Shown: piece by piece, positions 1-12,166 of the stretch
How the letters are laid out: every line of letters begins with the position of its first letter
How positions within the stretch are numbered: position 1 is the stretch's first letter
DNA from: Astropecten irregularis
Taxonomy: Eukaryota > Echinodermata > Asteroidea > Paxillosida > Astropectinidae
Length of the DNA stretch: 64,000 bases
Assembly (NCBI GenBank): GCA_963971285.1
Contig: OZ020244.1
Location: forward strand, 21,080,001-21,144,000
Direction: 5' to 3'
Notes under the pieces: model-generated
Seen by the model: only the letters and a program-made list of their open reading frames with translations
Databases searched by the model: none
Told to the model about the DNA's origin: nothing
Translations under genes and position numbers: made by a program

Positions 1-71
1 GCACGTTGAGGTCGTCCTTCTTCCAGGACTTGTACATGATGCGGCGACCTTTTGGGATGGAACTGACCTCT
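1..71 (-). CDS. TRPV: TRPV C-terminal exon, cut by window edge
   Basis: The acceptor CACACAG ends at base 72. One base completes a Gly codon from the previous exon (GG/A), then the frame reads EVSSIPKGRRIMYKSWKKDD to the window edge. Basic, cytoplasmic C-terminal tail; the stop codon is not in this window. Confidence 0.75.
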
Positions 72-3000
72 CTGTGTGGACACAAATACCGACAAACATG
101 AAGAGGGTTATTTCCTCTGACAAACCTCTGCAAATCTCTTATCACACAACATGGACGAGGCTTGGGATTTGTTCTCAATTCCGAGATGTATTACCAAAAA
201 CCAGGACTGTTTGAAAGGACACCTGCCACCCAAAAATCTCCTGTCTCCCTGTTAATTTTCCCCGACAAGCATGGAGAAATGTATCTGGTGATCTATGACA
301 TGCTGCAGAATCCTCCATTAGTGGGAGATTTTCAATTCAATGGGAGACTTTTGAGCTTGGTCTTCAGCTTGATAGCGCACGCGCACAACAGCACGCGCCG
401 CTCACAATTGTGTGTGCATGCTCAGAGCTAGCAAAAAACAGACTTCGGTCTGCTGCCGCCAACGCTTCAAAAGTCTCCCATTCAATTCAATGACATTTAT
501 TTCCACAGTATGGGGGCAACATCCTAAAAGCCAACGCTTGTGTCGAATGTGCCGTAACATATAAAGACAGGACAAGACAAAATATTACTTAAGTTACAGC
601 TAGTGATACTTATACCTTTTTCCCTAAAAAAATCTTGCAAAGTAACGTGAAACAATCCACTGTCAAACAGATACTGATGTGTGACATCTCTTGTATGTTT
701 TAGCATGATAGGTTGAAGTATTGTTCATTTAACACTTCTACCAATGACAAGGGTGCAATGTTACCTGATCGGAGGGACAATTTCTACACACAAATATAAG
801 TTGCTTGAGAATCCTTTCCCTACCAACTCTTGGCAGTCCTGAGAACTCTGAAGTAAAAGTTGTAATTGCAAGTAATATAAAAACTGCAGCAAACTGCTCG
901 TCAGCCAAAATACTGACCTGAAACTTATAAAATGCTTGGAGTTGGGAGTTAGGAGGGCCTGACGTGTTAAATCCTATCGAGTAAGTTGTAAATTTTTGAA
1001 CATATCCATCCTTCCCTGAAACTCACCCCTGTGATGATGGCTCTTCAGGAATGTTGATCTGCACTGCCTTTCCTGCTGTACCATTGGTGTCATCTGTCAT
1101 CTGTACCAAGCCCCGTTTGAAGGCATCTCGGTAAGGCATACGCATCGTGGTCGAGTAAGCGTTCTGGTACTTGGCTAGCTTGCCCTTGGGGATAGACCTC
1201 TCAATGTTCAGGACCAACATGGCCCACTGGAAAACCAAAAACAAAAACGGTTATTCTCAACATCTGACAAAATCTAAAACATTTCTTAGATGTGAGTTTG
1301 GTGTTTTTTCGCCAATTTTTGAAGATACCTACACCTATTACTTATTCATGTTCCCTAATTTACAAGGTCCCAAATCTTATTCATGCTGGAAACGATCAAG
1401 GATTCCGAAGTTTGGATTTTACAAGTAAAGCTTAATCACTGACATCCATTTTGAACTGCAAACTTCTGCAATTTCTTACCGGTTATTTCGTCAAATAAGG
1501 AAACAAATTTTTAATTTTCAAAAATCATGCTGAAAGAAAATGACAAAATGGTAATTGTACAATTATAGATATGACATAGCACATTTCTCCTTGTTGACAA
1601 AGTCATGTGAGCGGTGCTGATGTTCGCTCATTTATTAGTAAATAACAGTTTGCTACAGCATTAGGCATATTGGAATTAATGGCTGCAGCTACGGCTATGG
1701 CATAGTCACTTATCAGTCTGTCGTACGTCAGCAAAGAGGCAGAGGCTGTGCATAGTGATGCCAAATAAGCAACAGCCATAGCACTATCCGTAGCCGTTAC
1801 TTGGAATCTATTAAGTACCTGTCTCTTCCATTCCATCTTAGATCGTTCCTCCACCTGCTGGTATGTCTTAGCCATCATAGCAATCAGCATGTTGACCAGT
1901 AACCACGGTAACAGCAGCATGAAGATGAAAAACAGGAAACTGGACAGCCAGCCGATGCGTGAGTGACCAAACACGTCGTACTGCATACAAGCGAGACGAA
2001 AATTCAGGCCGGATTAATTGTGTGCAATTCACAAGCTGGAGCAGCTTATTTCTATTTCTTGCATCTTGGGTATTTTGTGGACGGATGCAGCCTGGCTGTG
2101 CCAATGGGAGACTTTGGAGAACCGGTCTTCAAGTCAACAGCGCACGCACGCGAAAAACAACGCGCTCATGCTCACAATTGTGCAAGCATTGTTTGCGCAT
2201 GCGCTGTTGACTCAAGACCGACTCTCCAAAGTCTCCCATTTTATGTGTCTTTGTGCAATGTCTGTAGTCTGACTGTAACAGTGTTTATGAAGAATTTTCA
2301 AAATGTGTAGATGGCATACACAGATATTTTTTTTAGGCTGCACTGCAACAAGGTACAGGTACTTTAAAATCATTGAGAAATAACATAACACATAACATCA
2401 TACCATTTCTGAGATTAAAGCACTGCAAATGTTGCGTGTACCGGGTATCTTAAATGATACTTTTAATATGAGTATGTGAGTGGTTTCATTGCTTCTGACT
2501 GCAAAACAAACAAAGATAATTGACTACCATACTTGAGACACTGCCAACATAGGGCTGAATAGCTCAGTTGGTAGAGTACTGGTACAGTATTCTGTGGGTG
2601 ACAGGATCAAGTCCAATGGAACAGGTGGGGACAATTACGAACACATTACAACCCACTAACCGGAAAATCTCCAAAGGCCATGAGGAAGGCCATGAGGAAG
2701 GAGCCGTTCCACGTCTGAAAATCCTCTCCAACCCCTGGCTCCACGCCTTTGAACAGGTAGTAGAAGGCCTCTCCAAAGATGATGATGAATATGACGTAGA
2801 TGATGGCAAACCGGCTGACATCTCCTTTGGTCATCTTGCCTATCATGACGATCAACGGCCCCAGCTTCTCATTGCCTCTGTAGAACAACAGAGGGCAGCA
2901 GATAATAAATGACAATAACGATAATAATGTGGACTTATGAACCAAGCATCTACAACGAACATCATTAATCATCACCTCTCATCAGGCCCTTAAAGCATTC

Positions 3001-6000
3001 ATTGTACCACCTCAGTTCCCTGTGGTGTATACAACCCAAAATGCTGCTATTCAGTACGACAGTTTATGCCAACGAAACAACCTGATCTACCCTCACTAGA
3101 GGGCAGCCTGGTCTACCCACTTTTTTTCTAACTGATTTACCCACACAGGTATCGTACCTGTTTGTATTTCTCAATTGATTAACCAGTTCAATATTTTTGT
3201 TGCAAACCACCTCTGAGAATCAGGTGCCAATTTCATGATGATCGCTAAAGCCCAAATCCATTGCTCAACGAAAAATTGCAACGCAAAGTAATGATAAATT
3301 TTCCGTTTAGCGATGGATTTGGGCTTTAGCAATGATCGCAAAGCATTAGTGAAATCGGCCCCTGATTTAACATTTAATGCAATTTAACATTTCACAGAGT
3401 CTTTACCTGTAGAAGAACAAGATGTAGGAGAAGGAGAATGGCATGATGATAATAAGAAGAATGTCTTCAACTTCCCTCAGGCCAAGAATCCGTAGTGGCA
3501 CACAGACGTACAGCATCAAGATGGCACACATGAAGAGACCCTTGAATGGAAGGGCGTACTGGAGAGAGAAGCAAAAAGGATGAAATATTAAACAGAGAAG
3601 ATGAAGCCTTCAAGAATATGCATTGTGGAAACAAGCAGCACTGATCAGGAGTGGATCCAGGATTTTCCAAAGGGGGGGGTGGTGGAAATAAAATGAGGCA
3701 ATTCTATAGCGACGGATGCATTTCGGGGCGATCAAAACGAGCCAATATTGTCTCCCCCCCTTTTTCTTCTCTTTTTGAGTCTTTCTGCCTCCCTATATAT
3801 TGTTTTTTTCCTCTTTCTTTCTCCTCTCTTTTCTTTTTCTTTCTTTTTGCTGGAAGAAAAGGGGGGGGGGGCGTGCAAACCCCAATCCTCCCCCCCCCCT
3901 GGATCCGTCCCTGCTGATGGAAGGTTTTTTAAGGCGCCGTCTCGAAATTGACTGCCCGTCCGCGACGCGTTCTTTCTGCGGGATCCTGCAGACTTTTTTA
4001 ACAAAAGAGCCCTTGACAACCCGTTCCAGCACGGCCAGAACGCTTCATTTAAATAACAATGGGTATGAATATGCGCGATCTTCCGCGGACCCGCCGGTCC
4101 AACAATGCTGGCTGACAAGTCATTTAAATATGAATAGTTCGTTGAAGATCGTCTGTTTGCAAAACTTAACTAGCGAAACCGCAACAATTTTGCAACATTT
4201 TGAACCACCAACGCTGAAACCAGGAGGGCAAAAACTGTACCAAACCACTGCAAAGGTTTATTCACAGGCAGGGAATTAATTGTTGGGGAGCAAAAATAAT
4301 GCAGGTCGCCGAGAAAATGGTCAGGCAAGTCGCCGAAAAACGTATTTTCGGACGGGGAAATAATAGTTTGACAAGAAAAATAATGCAGGTCGCAGAGAAA
4401 ATGGTCGGCCAAGTCACCGAAAAACGTATTTTCAGACGGGGAAATAATAGTTTGACTAGAAAAATAATGCAGGTCGCCGAGAAAATGGTCGGCCAAGTCG
4501 CCGAAAAACGTATTTTCAGACGGGGAAATCATTATAGTTTGACGAGAAAAATAATGCAGGTCGCCGAGAAAATGGTCAGCCAAGTCGCCGAAAAACGTAT
4601 TTTCAGCTGGGAATAATAGTAGTTTGAACGAGAAAAATAATGCAGGTCGCCGAGAAAATGGTCAGCCAAGTCGCCGAAAAACGTATTTTCAGCCGGGGAA
4701 TAATAGTAGTTTGAACGAGAAAAATAATGCAGGTCGCAGAGAAAATGGTCGGCCAAGTCCCCGAAAAACGTATTTTCGTGTAAAAATACACCACCATGTG
4801 CGCGATCACATCACTGTTTCCGGAGCACATCAATACACGTAACCCCTCTCGGCTACACGCATGCGCAATGTCCATTTTGGGGGTCGTCTTATTGACTTCC
4901 AATTTGGGACTTCCCCGTGAGCACGCAATCGACGAGCACGCAATCGTATTTTAGTCAGCTACCCGGGTTATTGTTGCGAGTATAGTGTTTGACAAAGTGA
5001 TATTGATAACGGGAACAAGACGGATACAAATCTGTGGCAAGTGCACATAACCCAGCACGTGCAGGCTGGACTATAATAGACGAATGCTGCAGTATACGAT
5101 ACAAATTATACAAAATAAACAGCCATCTATATCATTGTTTAAAAGAGGAGTACTGTAAATCTATACTGAATAGCTAGTACATGGATGAATCATCGTTTCT
5201 ACCAGAAGTGGATTTAATATTTGTGATCTGTTTTCCACAATAGTATTTATATTTACTACATGGAGATCGTCACGGGTGATGCAACGGCATGCATTTTCGG
5301 GATTACTAGCACATAGCATGGAGCTATTACATGTAGTAGGCCTACGCACAAATTATCTCGCTGGGTGAGTCTGATGTAACTTGGCCCTAAATTGACTTTT
5401 ATCTTCTATGATGGATTCCTAAATATACCTGGTAACGACCCAGTAATATACATTGCAAAATGGCGATAGTGCCACCAACGCAATGCTCCGGTTAAAAAAA
5501 AGAAGGACCTATGATGTACTGCGATTTTTAAAAAAGAGCTATGACGATGAGTAGGCATTATGGCCTTTTTAACATCGTGCAATTATTTTCAATAAATTAG
5601 TTTGGTACCGTACGGTAAATATCCATTTAATACTAATGTATTTCATTGTTGTTTTAATAATTGCAGATGACAAGCCGCAGTTGTCTCAGTGTAGCTCCAG
5701 CGCCGAGAGAAACGACCGTCGCTGTACTTTTAATATTTCATAAAGTGTAAACATCACGACAGCCTGCTACGTGGCCGACCATCCATCACAGAACATGATC
5801 TGAAAAATATCAACTTTGAAATGGACATGCCTAAATTTGCTTAAAAGAGAATTGTTTATTTTTATACAAAGTATGCCTATAATTATGTTATATAAACACG
5901 TATAGGCCCTACCTGCTCTATGGTTCTTTTATGAAGTGTTTTTACGAATGGTGCAAAATTATTTGGAAAAGCATGATCAACCAAACTTAATTAAGTAAAA

Positions 6001-9000
6001 GTTTGTATGCCGCAACAGAGACGGTCTAATTGAAAAGAAATTATTATTTTACTTGTATAAAAAAAAAACAAATTCTGAAAAAAAAACTGTTGTTTCTGTA
6101 AATTGTTGTGTGTCGTCCTTCATGTTTATAATATACACAAATTCCCGGTAGGCAATGTGCCATTGTCGAAATTATTTAATGGCCATTGCTGTAGATAAAA
6201 TATCATTACTTTTTGGTTGTTTTGGCAGTAATCCCGTTTTTGTAAAGACAACGGGATAATATATAGCAAAATCAGAAAAATGGTACCAAGTCCCAGGCTC
6301 AAAGTAGAAAATACCGTGATTAGTAGATTACTGACGGGAATTAATGGTCTGGGGAATTAAAAGAAGATAATGCAGGTCACAGACAAAATAACACGGTCAG
6401 CCACGTCCCTAGTACCACCTCCCTAAAACAACCGATATAATTATCGGCCGGGAATTAATTGTTAGTGTGGTGAGAAATAATGCAAATCGTAAATAAAACG
6501 GTACGAAAGTCCCTTGAAAAAGTATAATGTCCCAGCCAGGGGAATTGTTTGGGTATTCAGAAAATAATGCACTTCGCAAAGAAAATTGCACCCAAAGTCC
6601 CAGGCTGAAAGCATTCCTTGCTCGGGAATCGGGCTACATTAATATGTAGAAGCTTGTTGGTATGCCGGACCTTCAGTGTATATTCCAAGCTGGGGATCAG
6701 TGGGGAATCATTTCTGGGGAGAGAAAAATAATGTGCACGTTCGTGCAAAGTTCTTAAGAATTTTGCAGTGGTGCGTCTTCCTGCGTTCCGCCCGGACGGA
6801 TTCATGAGGTCTTCTCAAGGTATGTTTATTCATTGGCATCATTGTTGCGCTAACAAAAGCACACGGCTGGTCTAGCTCATTAAACTCGCCGTGCTTGAGA
6901 GCACACACCCGTCCAGTCTGCAGAATCACGGACTCCTTGGCAACTGCAGACTCTCCGTGCGGAACGCAGACAGAACGCGAATAAACGGGCTGTCAATTTC
7001 GAGACGGCGCCTAACTCATTGCAGTGGCAGCTATATATGCTCTAGTTATGTTGATGGTAAAGGCTGTGGTGTTTAGGTATAGCCTAGGATAGCAGGTCTG
7101 GTAGGACACACTACTCACTAATCACCAGCACATTTATCTCTACATTACATTGTAAAGGGCCTTTCACACTACAAAATTAAACTGTTCTTGTGATCGTACT
7201 CACCAGACTTTTGCAATAATCCAGCAGGGATCCCCTTGATCTGATCTCGATCATCTCTACCACTGTCTTAGCCACACAGCCAACGATGACACACACCTCG
7301 GTAAAATAGCGAATCTGAAACAAAAATGCCCCCACCATAATAATTAGATGGTTACACAGCTCCACTTCCATCAAAAACTTCAGTCCACATCCCGTCCCAC
7401 TGACTGTCAGTTGGACCCACCTGAGCCCAATTACATGAATTATTTTCTGATAACGCGCTGTCATATTCATCCTGCAGAAAGTTCTTGATTAGTGGCGTAA
7501 CGATAAAGACAACTCTTCCGGACGGTAATATGCTAACGTTAATGGATTCCATGAAATTGGGCCGTGGCTAATGCCAAGTAACAGGGTTCATTTTGAGATA
7601 CAGTTTGTCATTGGTGAGCATTTGCATGTGATGAATCTGCATAGATCTCAATTCATTCAGGTTCATGTATGACCAAATCTGCTTAAGACTGATTTTCATT
7701 TTGCGGCCCAATTCACCTCCACCCATAGGAGCCACTTCTACTTCCAGTTCCGTCAGAGATATTTCTTGTCCATTGAGAGCTATTCCCTCCCTGAGGTTAA
7801 CTAACCACAGTCACAGATCAAGGACCACAACTTACCTTTGTGACATTATCATCTCCGGACAGCAAATCTCCCTTGGGTCTCAATGAGACAGATATACTCA
7901 GAAGCAGCAGATGTAGACAAGCCCAAACAAACTTGAACATGAAACGAAACTGTAAGAAACAAATGCAAATTGTGCATTGAATCAATGGCAGACAGAGAAC
8001 ATGGGCCCATTTCACAGCTCACCTGCTTATTACCACAAAAATTTACTTACCATTAAATTTCTATCTTAATGAAACCAGGATTAACAACAAAGTTTCCATG
8101 TGTTGTGTATCACTTGTGATTGTTCTTTGGCTGTTGTTCGCTGAACAAGAATATCAAAAGGGAATTGACAATGGTGGTTTATTTTATTGAGCAAGACATT
8201 TGGTGCTAAGCTGTTTTTTGTGCTTAACAGCTCCATGAAATTGGCCCCAGCTGAGAACAGAGTAGACCAACTGTATTATGACAGAAAACATGAGGATGAA
8301 GAAAGAAAAAAGAAATCAGTCTTGTCCTAATGATGAATCAACTTTTTAATTAAAAAAGGTGCCATTCAATGTTCAAGTGTGTGCTAGCCTTTGGGAGTAT
8401 GTAAAAGTAATGGGACAATAGAAAAGACAATGACCTATCATCAAACAAGGCTGATTGCAGTTGGGTGTGTATAGTGTTGTACGCTGGACTTCCAAGATGC
8501 GACAGTTTAACAAGACAAGACCCTGATCCATGCTGATTTGTTGGAGACTCACCCTAGCATATCTCTTCCATTTTTCCTGTAGTAGATGGTTAATGACCTG
8601 TCCCTCCAGCATCCTCAGATGTTGGGGGTCGTCCTTCTTAATGATTGTCCTCAGAGCTGAATGCTTGTCTGAATAAAAAAGAAATACAGAAATGAAAATG
8701 AAACTAAAGAAGGGGCCTTCATGGAGTGACATCTCCACGCAACTTTCGGAATAAAGCAGAGTGCTGACACAACATGATAGCAGGGTTTAAACTGCTCACA
8801 TGAAAAATGACTGGTACTAGAGGTTTTTTCTTCTTCATTTTTTATGAAAAAGGTGACTGAACAGAAGCTCGGCTCTTTAGGATATCGATCTTGAGAAATG
8901 TGATAAGTTTGGAGAAATTATTGAGGGGAATGAAAGTCAAGGAAGCTGCACTTTTGATGGATGGACGGTAAATAGCTCCTCGATCAAAATCTCTGGATCT

Positions 9001-12000
9001 GAAGCAAGTTTTACAAAATGCAAAACCAGATATTTCATTGCAAAAGTCACAAACTCTCATAAATTTATGAGTTGAATGACAACGATGGACAGCATCAAAT
9101 GGTGCATTTCAATTCTACCGGAACTTTTGATTATTGGTTCTGAATATGTTCTTCAAAAATATGTGGTCACTACACTTCACATGATATTAAGGAGGTGTTG
9201 CAACTCACTGAGCTCTCCGCCCTCTCCGATAGTATCAAGCATGCCGAGGGGGTACGCCACGTAGGCCAGGTTCCCGTAGGCCCACTGGGTCTCGCTGGCC
9301 AGGTCCAGTAGGCGGGCGAAGAGCTCATTGCGGCCCAGGCGGTAGGACAGCTCCAGGGGGGTCAGCCCCGCCTTGTTGGGGATGTGGTAGTTGGCCGGCA
9401 TCTTGCTATGGCAGATGACGTGCTTGAACATCATCTAGATGTGGTGTCAGAAGTGGGATAAACAATATGCATGCTAACAAAATGTTTTGGGAAATGTCTG
9501 GTGCCACTTAGAGATCTTGAGGTGTACAACCTCCCACATTTCAGCTAGGTACCCCCATATTTACAACCAGCTAGATTTTCATACAAAAACAAAACAAAAC
9601 AACATCCATGCCTTAGAGGTGAAAACATCAGGAAATCCCTTTTAACATTTGTATAAATCAAAATAATCAGCTTTGGTTACTTCTGATTCATTTGGTCATA
9701 AATTTATCAAATTTGAACATGTGTAACACTGAGTTCGCCTTCCTTCTCTCTGATCCCTGAGCAACAATGTGTGAGCATTGACTCTATTCCTACCTTCTGA
9801 TTGTGGATGATGATCATGTGCACCACCGTGTTCCCGTACGAGTCCTTGGCGTTGGGGTTGACCTGTCCTTGTCCTGGCCTCTTCTTCAGGCTCTCCTCAA
9901 TCAGATAGTCATAGATCTCCGTGCTGCCAACGCTGGCTGCAAATGCCAGGCAGTACTCTCCGTAGTAGACCTCGCCCTCATAGTTGGGCTGCTTGAGCTT
10001 GATCTGCTTGGGGTCCTTGAGGTCGTTGGGTCGGAAGAAGCGGCCGGTGGCCCGTCGGTCCAGCTCAGCGTTGTACTGGCCGACGAGCAGCCGGACTGAT
10101 TCGAGGTCCTTGTTGACAATTGCCATATGCACTGCATTCTCACCTTTAAATAAAGAACACCAAATTCTAGTTATAGATTAATTGAATATGACTCACTCAA
10201 AAGAAAGCAATCCTGGATTATGTACATCACTCTAGTCTAAACTTTTCCCAATCCTCCCACAGACAAAGGGTGTTACTTGTATACAAGTATATAAATACTT
10301 ACTGCTTGGGCAGATATTTGAACCCAAGTTGAACTTTTTAGTACTTAAGTTAACGTCCTGCTATTTATTAAAATAGTAGGTCCTTCAGACCTGTAAATAT
10401 CATAGATAACCACAATATAAACAAGTATTCTCTAGAGTATTCTTCTCCTGAAGACGGCCAGTGCACTAATGGCTGGAACATCAAGTTAACTAGCTCTTTT
10501 CAGAGTCACCCCATATATTCACAAAAGACTTAAATATATTGTGTCACGCATGGTATTACCGCAAAACCTATAAATTTATGTACTTCCGTCATGCTTACAT
10601 GTAGCCTTAAATCTATCTTATCAAGTTTTCTGTTCTGTTTTTCTTTTTGATCAACAACCTTTGCCCTGAGGAGGCTACTCTTCCCTAAAGCCACCCAACC
10701 ACTGCATCCTCTTGCTCTCCAACTCACCGTAATATTCTGAGCCCTCGTAGATGTCCAGCGCCAATTTAGGATAGGTCTCCAGGAGAAAGCGGGCGATCTC
10801 CTGGTGCATCTTGGTGTTGTTCAGGTAGCAGAGGTGTAGGATGGTCTCGCCGACCTCACCACGCTTGGATAGGTCCCAGCAGGCCTTGTGCTCGGTGAAG
10901 CGGTTAATGGCCTGCTGCTGGTACTCATGAAACTCCAACATCAGCTCCTGGTCCGACATGGTGTCCAAGATTTTCTTCTGTGTAGTCCGAGGAAAGTAGC
11001 AAATAACAATAGATAATAATGACTACCAGTAATTGTGCTAAAATGCATTAGTTACAGGATTGGTAATTACCCAAACAGAAATGTTCACCGATTTACGATA
11101 TGAAGATGGTGCTGGTAGACACCTACCGTTATGATATTTCAACTTGAAATGGTGTATTTATCCAGAAATTTGTAAAACAACGACCGTAAACAGTTTTGAT
11201 CTGGGGGTAAGATTAAAACCATTCTTTATGTTTTATCTAGAAAAATTAAGTTGGGTTTTCGCTACTTTCTCCTCACTCGGATGTCCCATTGAGCTCAAAA
11301 TTTCAAAGGTTTATTATTTCATATACATGTTTGATCAGACCAAAAGTGCGAGTGCTTTTCTGTGACCTTTACCAATCATGTATTATATACCTTTAACAGG
11401 TGTCTCTATGAGGTAAGGAACACCAATACAGCCCCCTTTGATGCGGCAGAATGTAATAATACTTTCCCAATTGTTAGAAGTATATCATTTATGTTGCATG
11501 CCATTACAATGCCATTGCTTTTTTAAGACCTTTGATATTTTTCTTTGAGAATTACCTTTTTGTCATCCACAGTGTTTTTCCGGTACTGGATGTAGTCCCA
11601 CTCATTAATGACTTTTCCTCTGCCTTCCTCATATAGATACGGACCCACCTCCTTCCTGATCATCGCCTGGAACTCAGCATCACTCTTCCTGTTTCGATAG
11701 CTGCAAGTCAAAACCCAACAATCAATTTGAGAGTGTAAATCGCTAAACAAGATATACAAAAGACATACAAACTGAAACATTCCTTCCTATGGAATAATTA
11801 AGGAAATCCAAGACAGTCCCCTGACTTCAAATGAAGACTCTTGAATGAAATTTTGAGCTTTGACTGAGTCCTGGTTTTCGGTTGAGAACTTGAGACACAA
11901 AATAAAAGATCAACAGTTTTCATTCTTCTGGAGGTGGTCCGAACATAGTGGCTGGAACTGCGAGAAATTCCCACCTCCCGTTCTGTCAGAACCAATTATC

Positions 12001-12166
12001 TCCCGAGAAAAGACACTCACCCTTCGACCAGCTTCCCCTGACCGCTGAAGAAGATGAGGTCATAGACTGAGTTCTTGATCTCGTTCTGCTTACGCCACTC
12101 CGAGTCGTCCGACTCCATCAGCCCCTGATTGCAGCACACCAAGTACTTCCTCATGGTACTGCCCAT
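1..12166 (-). CDS. TRPV: TRPV cation channel, Inactive/OCR-like (13 coding exons, 3' end outside window)
   Basis: Ankyrin-repeat, six-transmembrane cation channel of the invertebrate TRPV class (Drosophila Inactive, C. elegans OCR), which acts in mechanosensory and chemosensory ciliated neurons. Coding exons on the minus strand, 5' to 3': 12166-12021, 11700-11556, 10977-10728, 10143-9794, 9434-9209, 8668-8553, 7949-7836, 7314-7204, 3558-3407, 2877-2661, 1980-1819, 1226-1027, 71-1. All junctions have AG/GT and matching phases, giving at least 753 residues. Residues 1-372 hold the N-terminus and ankyrin repeats (GETILHLC, GENAVHMAI, YYGEYCLAFAA, GNTVVHM). TM1 is in the exon at 7836, TM2 at 7204, TM3-TM4 at 3407, TM5 and pore at 2661, TM6 at 1819. 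The start ATG follows an in-frame TGA about 35 nt upstream. The blocks YPLGMLDTI and LLQEKWKRYAR favour Inactive over Nanchung. The family call is firm; the subfamily call is inference. Confidence 0.9.
340..481. mobile_element. Palindromic ATGGGAGAC MITE, copy 1
   Basis: Ends ATGGGAGACTTTTGAG and its reverse complement; TCAATTCA flanks both sides, an 8-bp duplication fitting a hAT-like origin. The centre is rich in alternating purine-pyrimidine (GCGCACGCGCAC). Confidence 0.8.
1819..1980 (-). CDS. TRPV: TRPV TM6 exon
   Basis: Exactly 54 codons, phase 0 at both ends. The helix FLFFIFMLLLPWLLVNMLIA is followed by MMAKTYQQVEERSKMEWKRQ, the conserved TM6 and TRP-domain start (compare NMLIAMM in vertebrate TRPVs). 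It continues in the exon at 1226 with WAMLVLNIERSIPKGK. Confidence 0.92.
2104..2239. mobile_element. Palindromic ATGGGAGAC MITE, copy 2
   Basis: Near-perfect palindrome of about 136 bp in the TRPV intron between the pore and TM6 exons; core contains CACAATTGTG and GCGCATGCGC. Confidence 0.85.
2430..2640 (+). mobile_element. tRNA-derived SINE, copy A
   Basis: Contains GTGGTTTCATTGCTTCTGAC, then a tRNA-like part GGGCTGAATAGCTCAGTTGG (A box) and a decayed B box (GGATCAAGTCC). It ends about 20 bp from the donor of the TRPV pore exon, on the opposite strand. Confidence 0.7.
2661..2877 (-). CDS. TRPV: TRPV TM5 and pore-loop exon
   Basis: Residues about 537-609. The split codon AG/A joins the preceding exon as FFYRGNEKLGP, matching the TM4-TM5 linker of TRPV channels. 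A hydrophobic helix (RFAIIYVIFIIIFGEAFYY) is followed by the pore segment FLMAFLMAFGDFP, with GDF in the selectivity-filter position. The donor at 2660/2659 is phase 0 and leads to YDVFGHSR in the TM6 exon. A tRNA-derived SINE ends about 20 nt past this donor. Confidence 0.9.
3222..3363. mobile_element. MITE with CCAATTTCA-type ends
   Basis: Inverted ends CAGGTGCCAATTTCA and TGAAATCGGCCCCTG, with inner arms GCTAAAGCCCAAATCCAT. About 140 bp, in the TRPV intron next to the TM3-TM4 exon. Confidence 0.7.
3646..3913. mobile_element. MITE with GGATCCAGG termini and 5-bp duplication
   Basis: Inverted ends CAGGAGTGGATCCAGG and CCTGGATCCGTCCCTG, flanked by CTGAT on both sides (3641-3645 and 3914-3918). 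The interior is a run-rich G/C and T/C stretch with no gene. It ends 19 bp from the larger element at 3933, inside the TRPV intron. Confidence 0.75.
4296..4780. repeat. Tandem array, six copies of an 84-87 bp unit
   Basis: The phrase AATAATGCAGGTCGC recurs at spacings of 84, 84, 87, 86 and 87 bp; each unit also has GAGAAAATGGTC and CCGAAAAACGTATTTTC. Because 84 is a multiple of three, long open frames run through it; these are by-products, not genes. Confidence 0.9.
6340..6740. repeat. Degenerate copies of the 84-bp unit
   Basis: At least four diverged units (AATAATGCA followed by TCGCAAA-like and AAAGTCCC-like segments) in the right part of the same transposon, showing the array once extended across much of the element. 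Confidence 0.65.
7573..7811 (-). other. Protein-like open stretch inside a TRPV intron
   Basis: After a TGA the minus strand is open for about 79 codons (LREGIALNGQEISLTELEVE, then APMGGGELGRKMKISLK and on) to TAG. Composition looks coding but it is not TRPV sequence; the flanking TM1 and TM2 exons join in phase without it. Unrecognised: a cassette exon, foreign exon remnant or chance. Confidence 0.3.
8003..8248. mobile_element. GGCCAATTTCA MITE (AAGCACAAA family), TRPV intron copy
   Basis: Diverged copy with ends GGGCCCATTTCAC and TGAAATTGGCCCC; interior includes GTGATTGTTCTTTGGCTG shared with all other copies. Confidence 0.8.
9794..10977 (-). CDS. TRPV: TRPV ankyrin-repeat exons
   Basis: Two exons (10977-10728 and 10143-9794) carry the core of the ankyrin domain, about residues 98-297. 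They are joined in phase 1: TAC-G at the upstream donor plus GT-GAG at the acceptor gives YYGENAVHMAI. The run WDLSKRGEVGETILHLCYLN followed by a PKLALDIYEG segment is characteristic of invertebrate TRPV N-termini. GC content is clearly higher than in the flanking introns. Confidence 0.9.
11046..11398. mobile_element. GTACAGGATTGG MITE family, TRPV intron copy
   Basis: Ends GTTACAGGATTGGTAAT and the inverted ACCAATCATGTATTATA; internal GATGGTGCTGGTAGA and GTTTTGATCTGGGGGTAAG segments recur in copies elsewhere in the window. Confidence 0.7.

Larger units (their letters stand above)
3933..7011. mobile_element. PIF/Harbinger-like nonautonomous DNA transposon, 3.08 kb
   Basis: Ends are inverted repeats starting GGCGCCGTCTCG and continuing recognisably for about 60 bp (right end around 6905-7011 read in reverse). 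The flanks carry TAA on both sides (3930-3932, 7012-7014), the TWA-type duplication of PIF/Harbinger elements. No transposase frame is visible. The interior holds a six-copy 84-87 bp array and a degenerate counterpart. The class is inferred from ends and duplication only. Confidence 0.75.

Noticed and set aside
3732-4118. Frames rich in Lys/Arg or Phe/Pro
   Set aside because: Caused by homopolymer and T/C-rich tracts across a MITE and the adjacent transposon end.
4170-4902. Long minus-strand frames with a repeating ADHFLGDLHYF peptide
   Set aside because: They run through the 84-87 bp array inside a transposon; the repeat length keeps the frame open. No independent coding sign.
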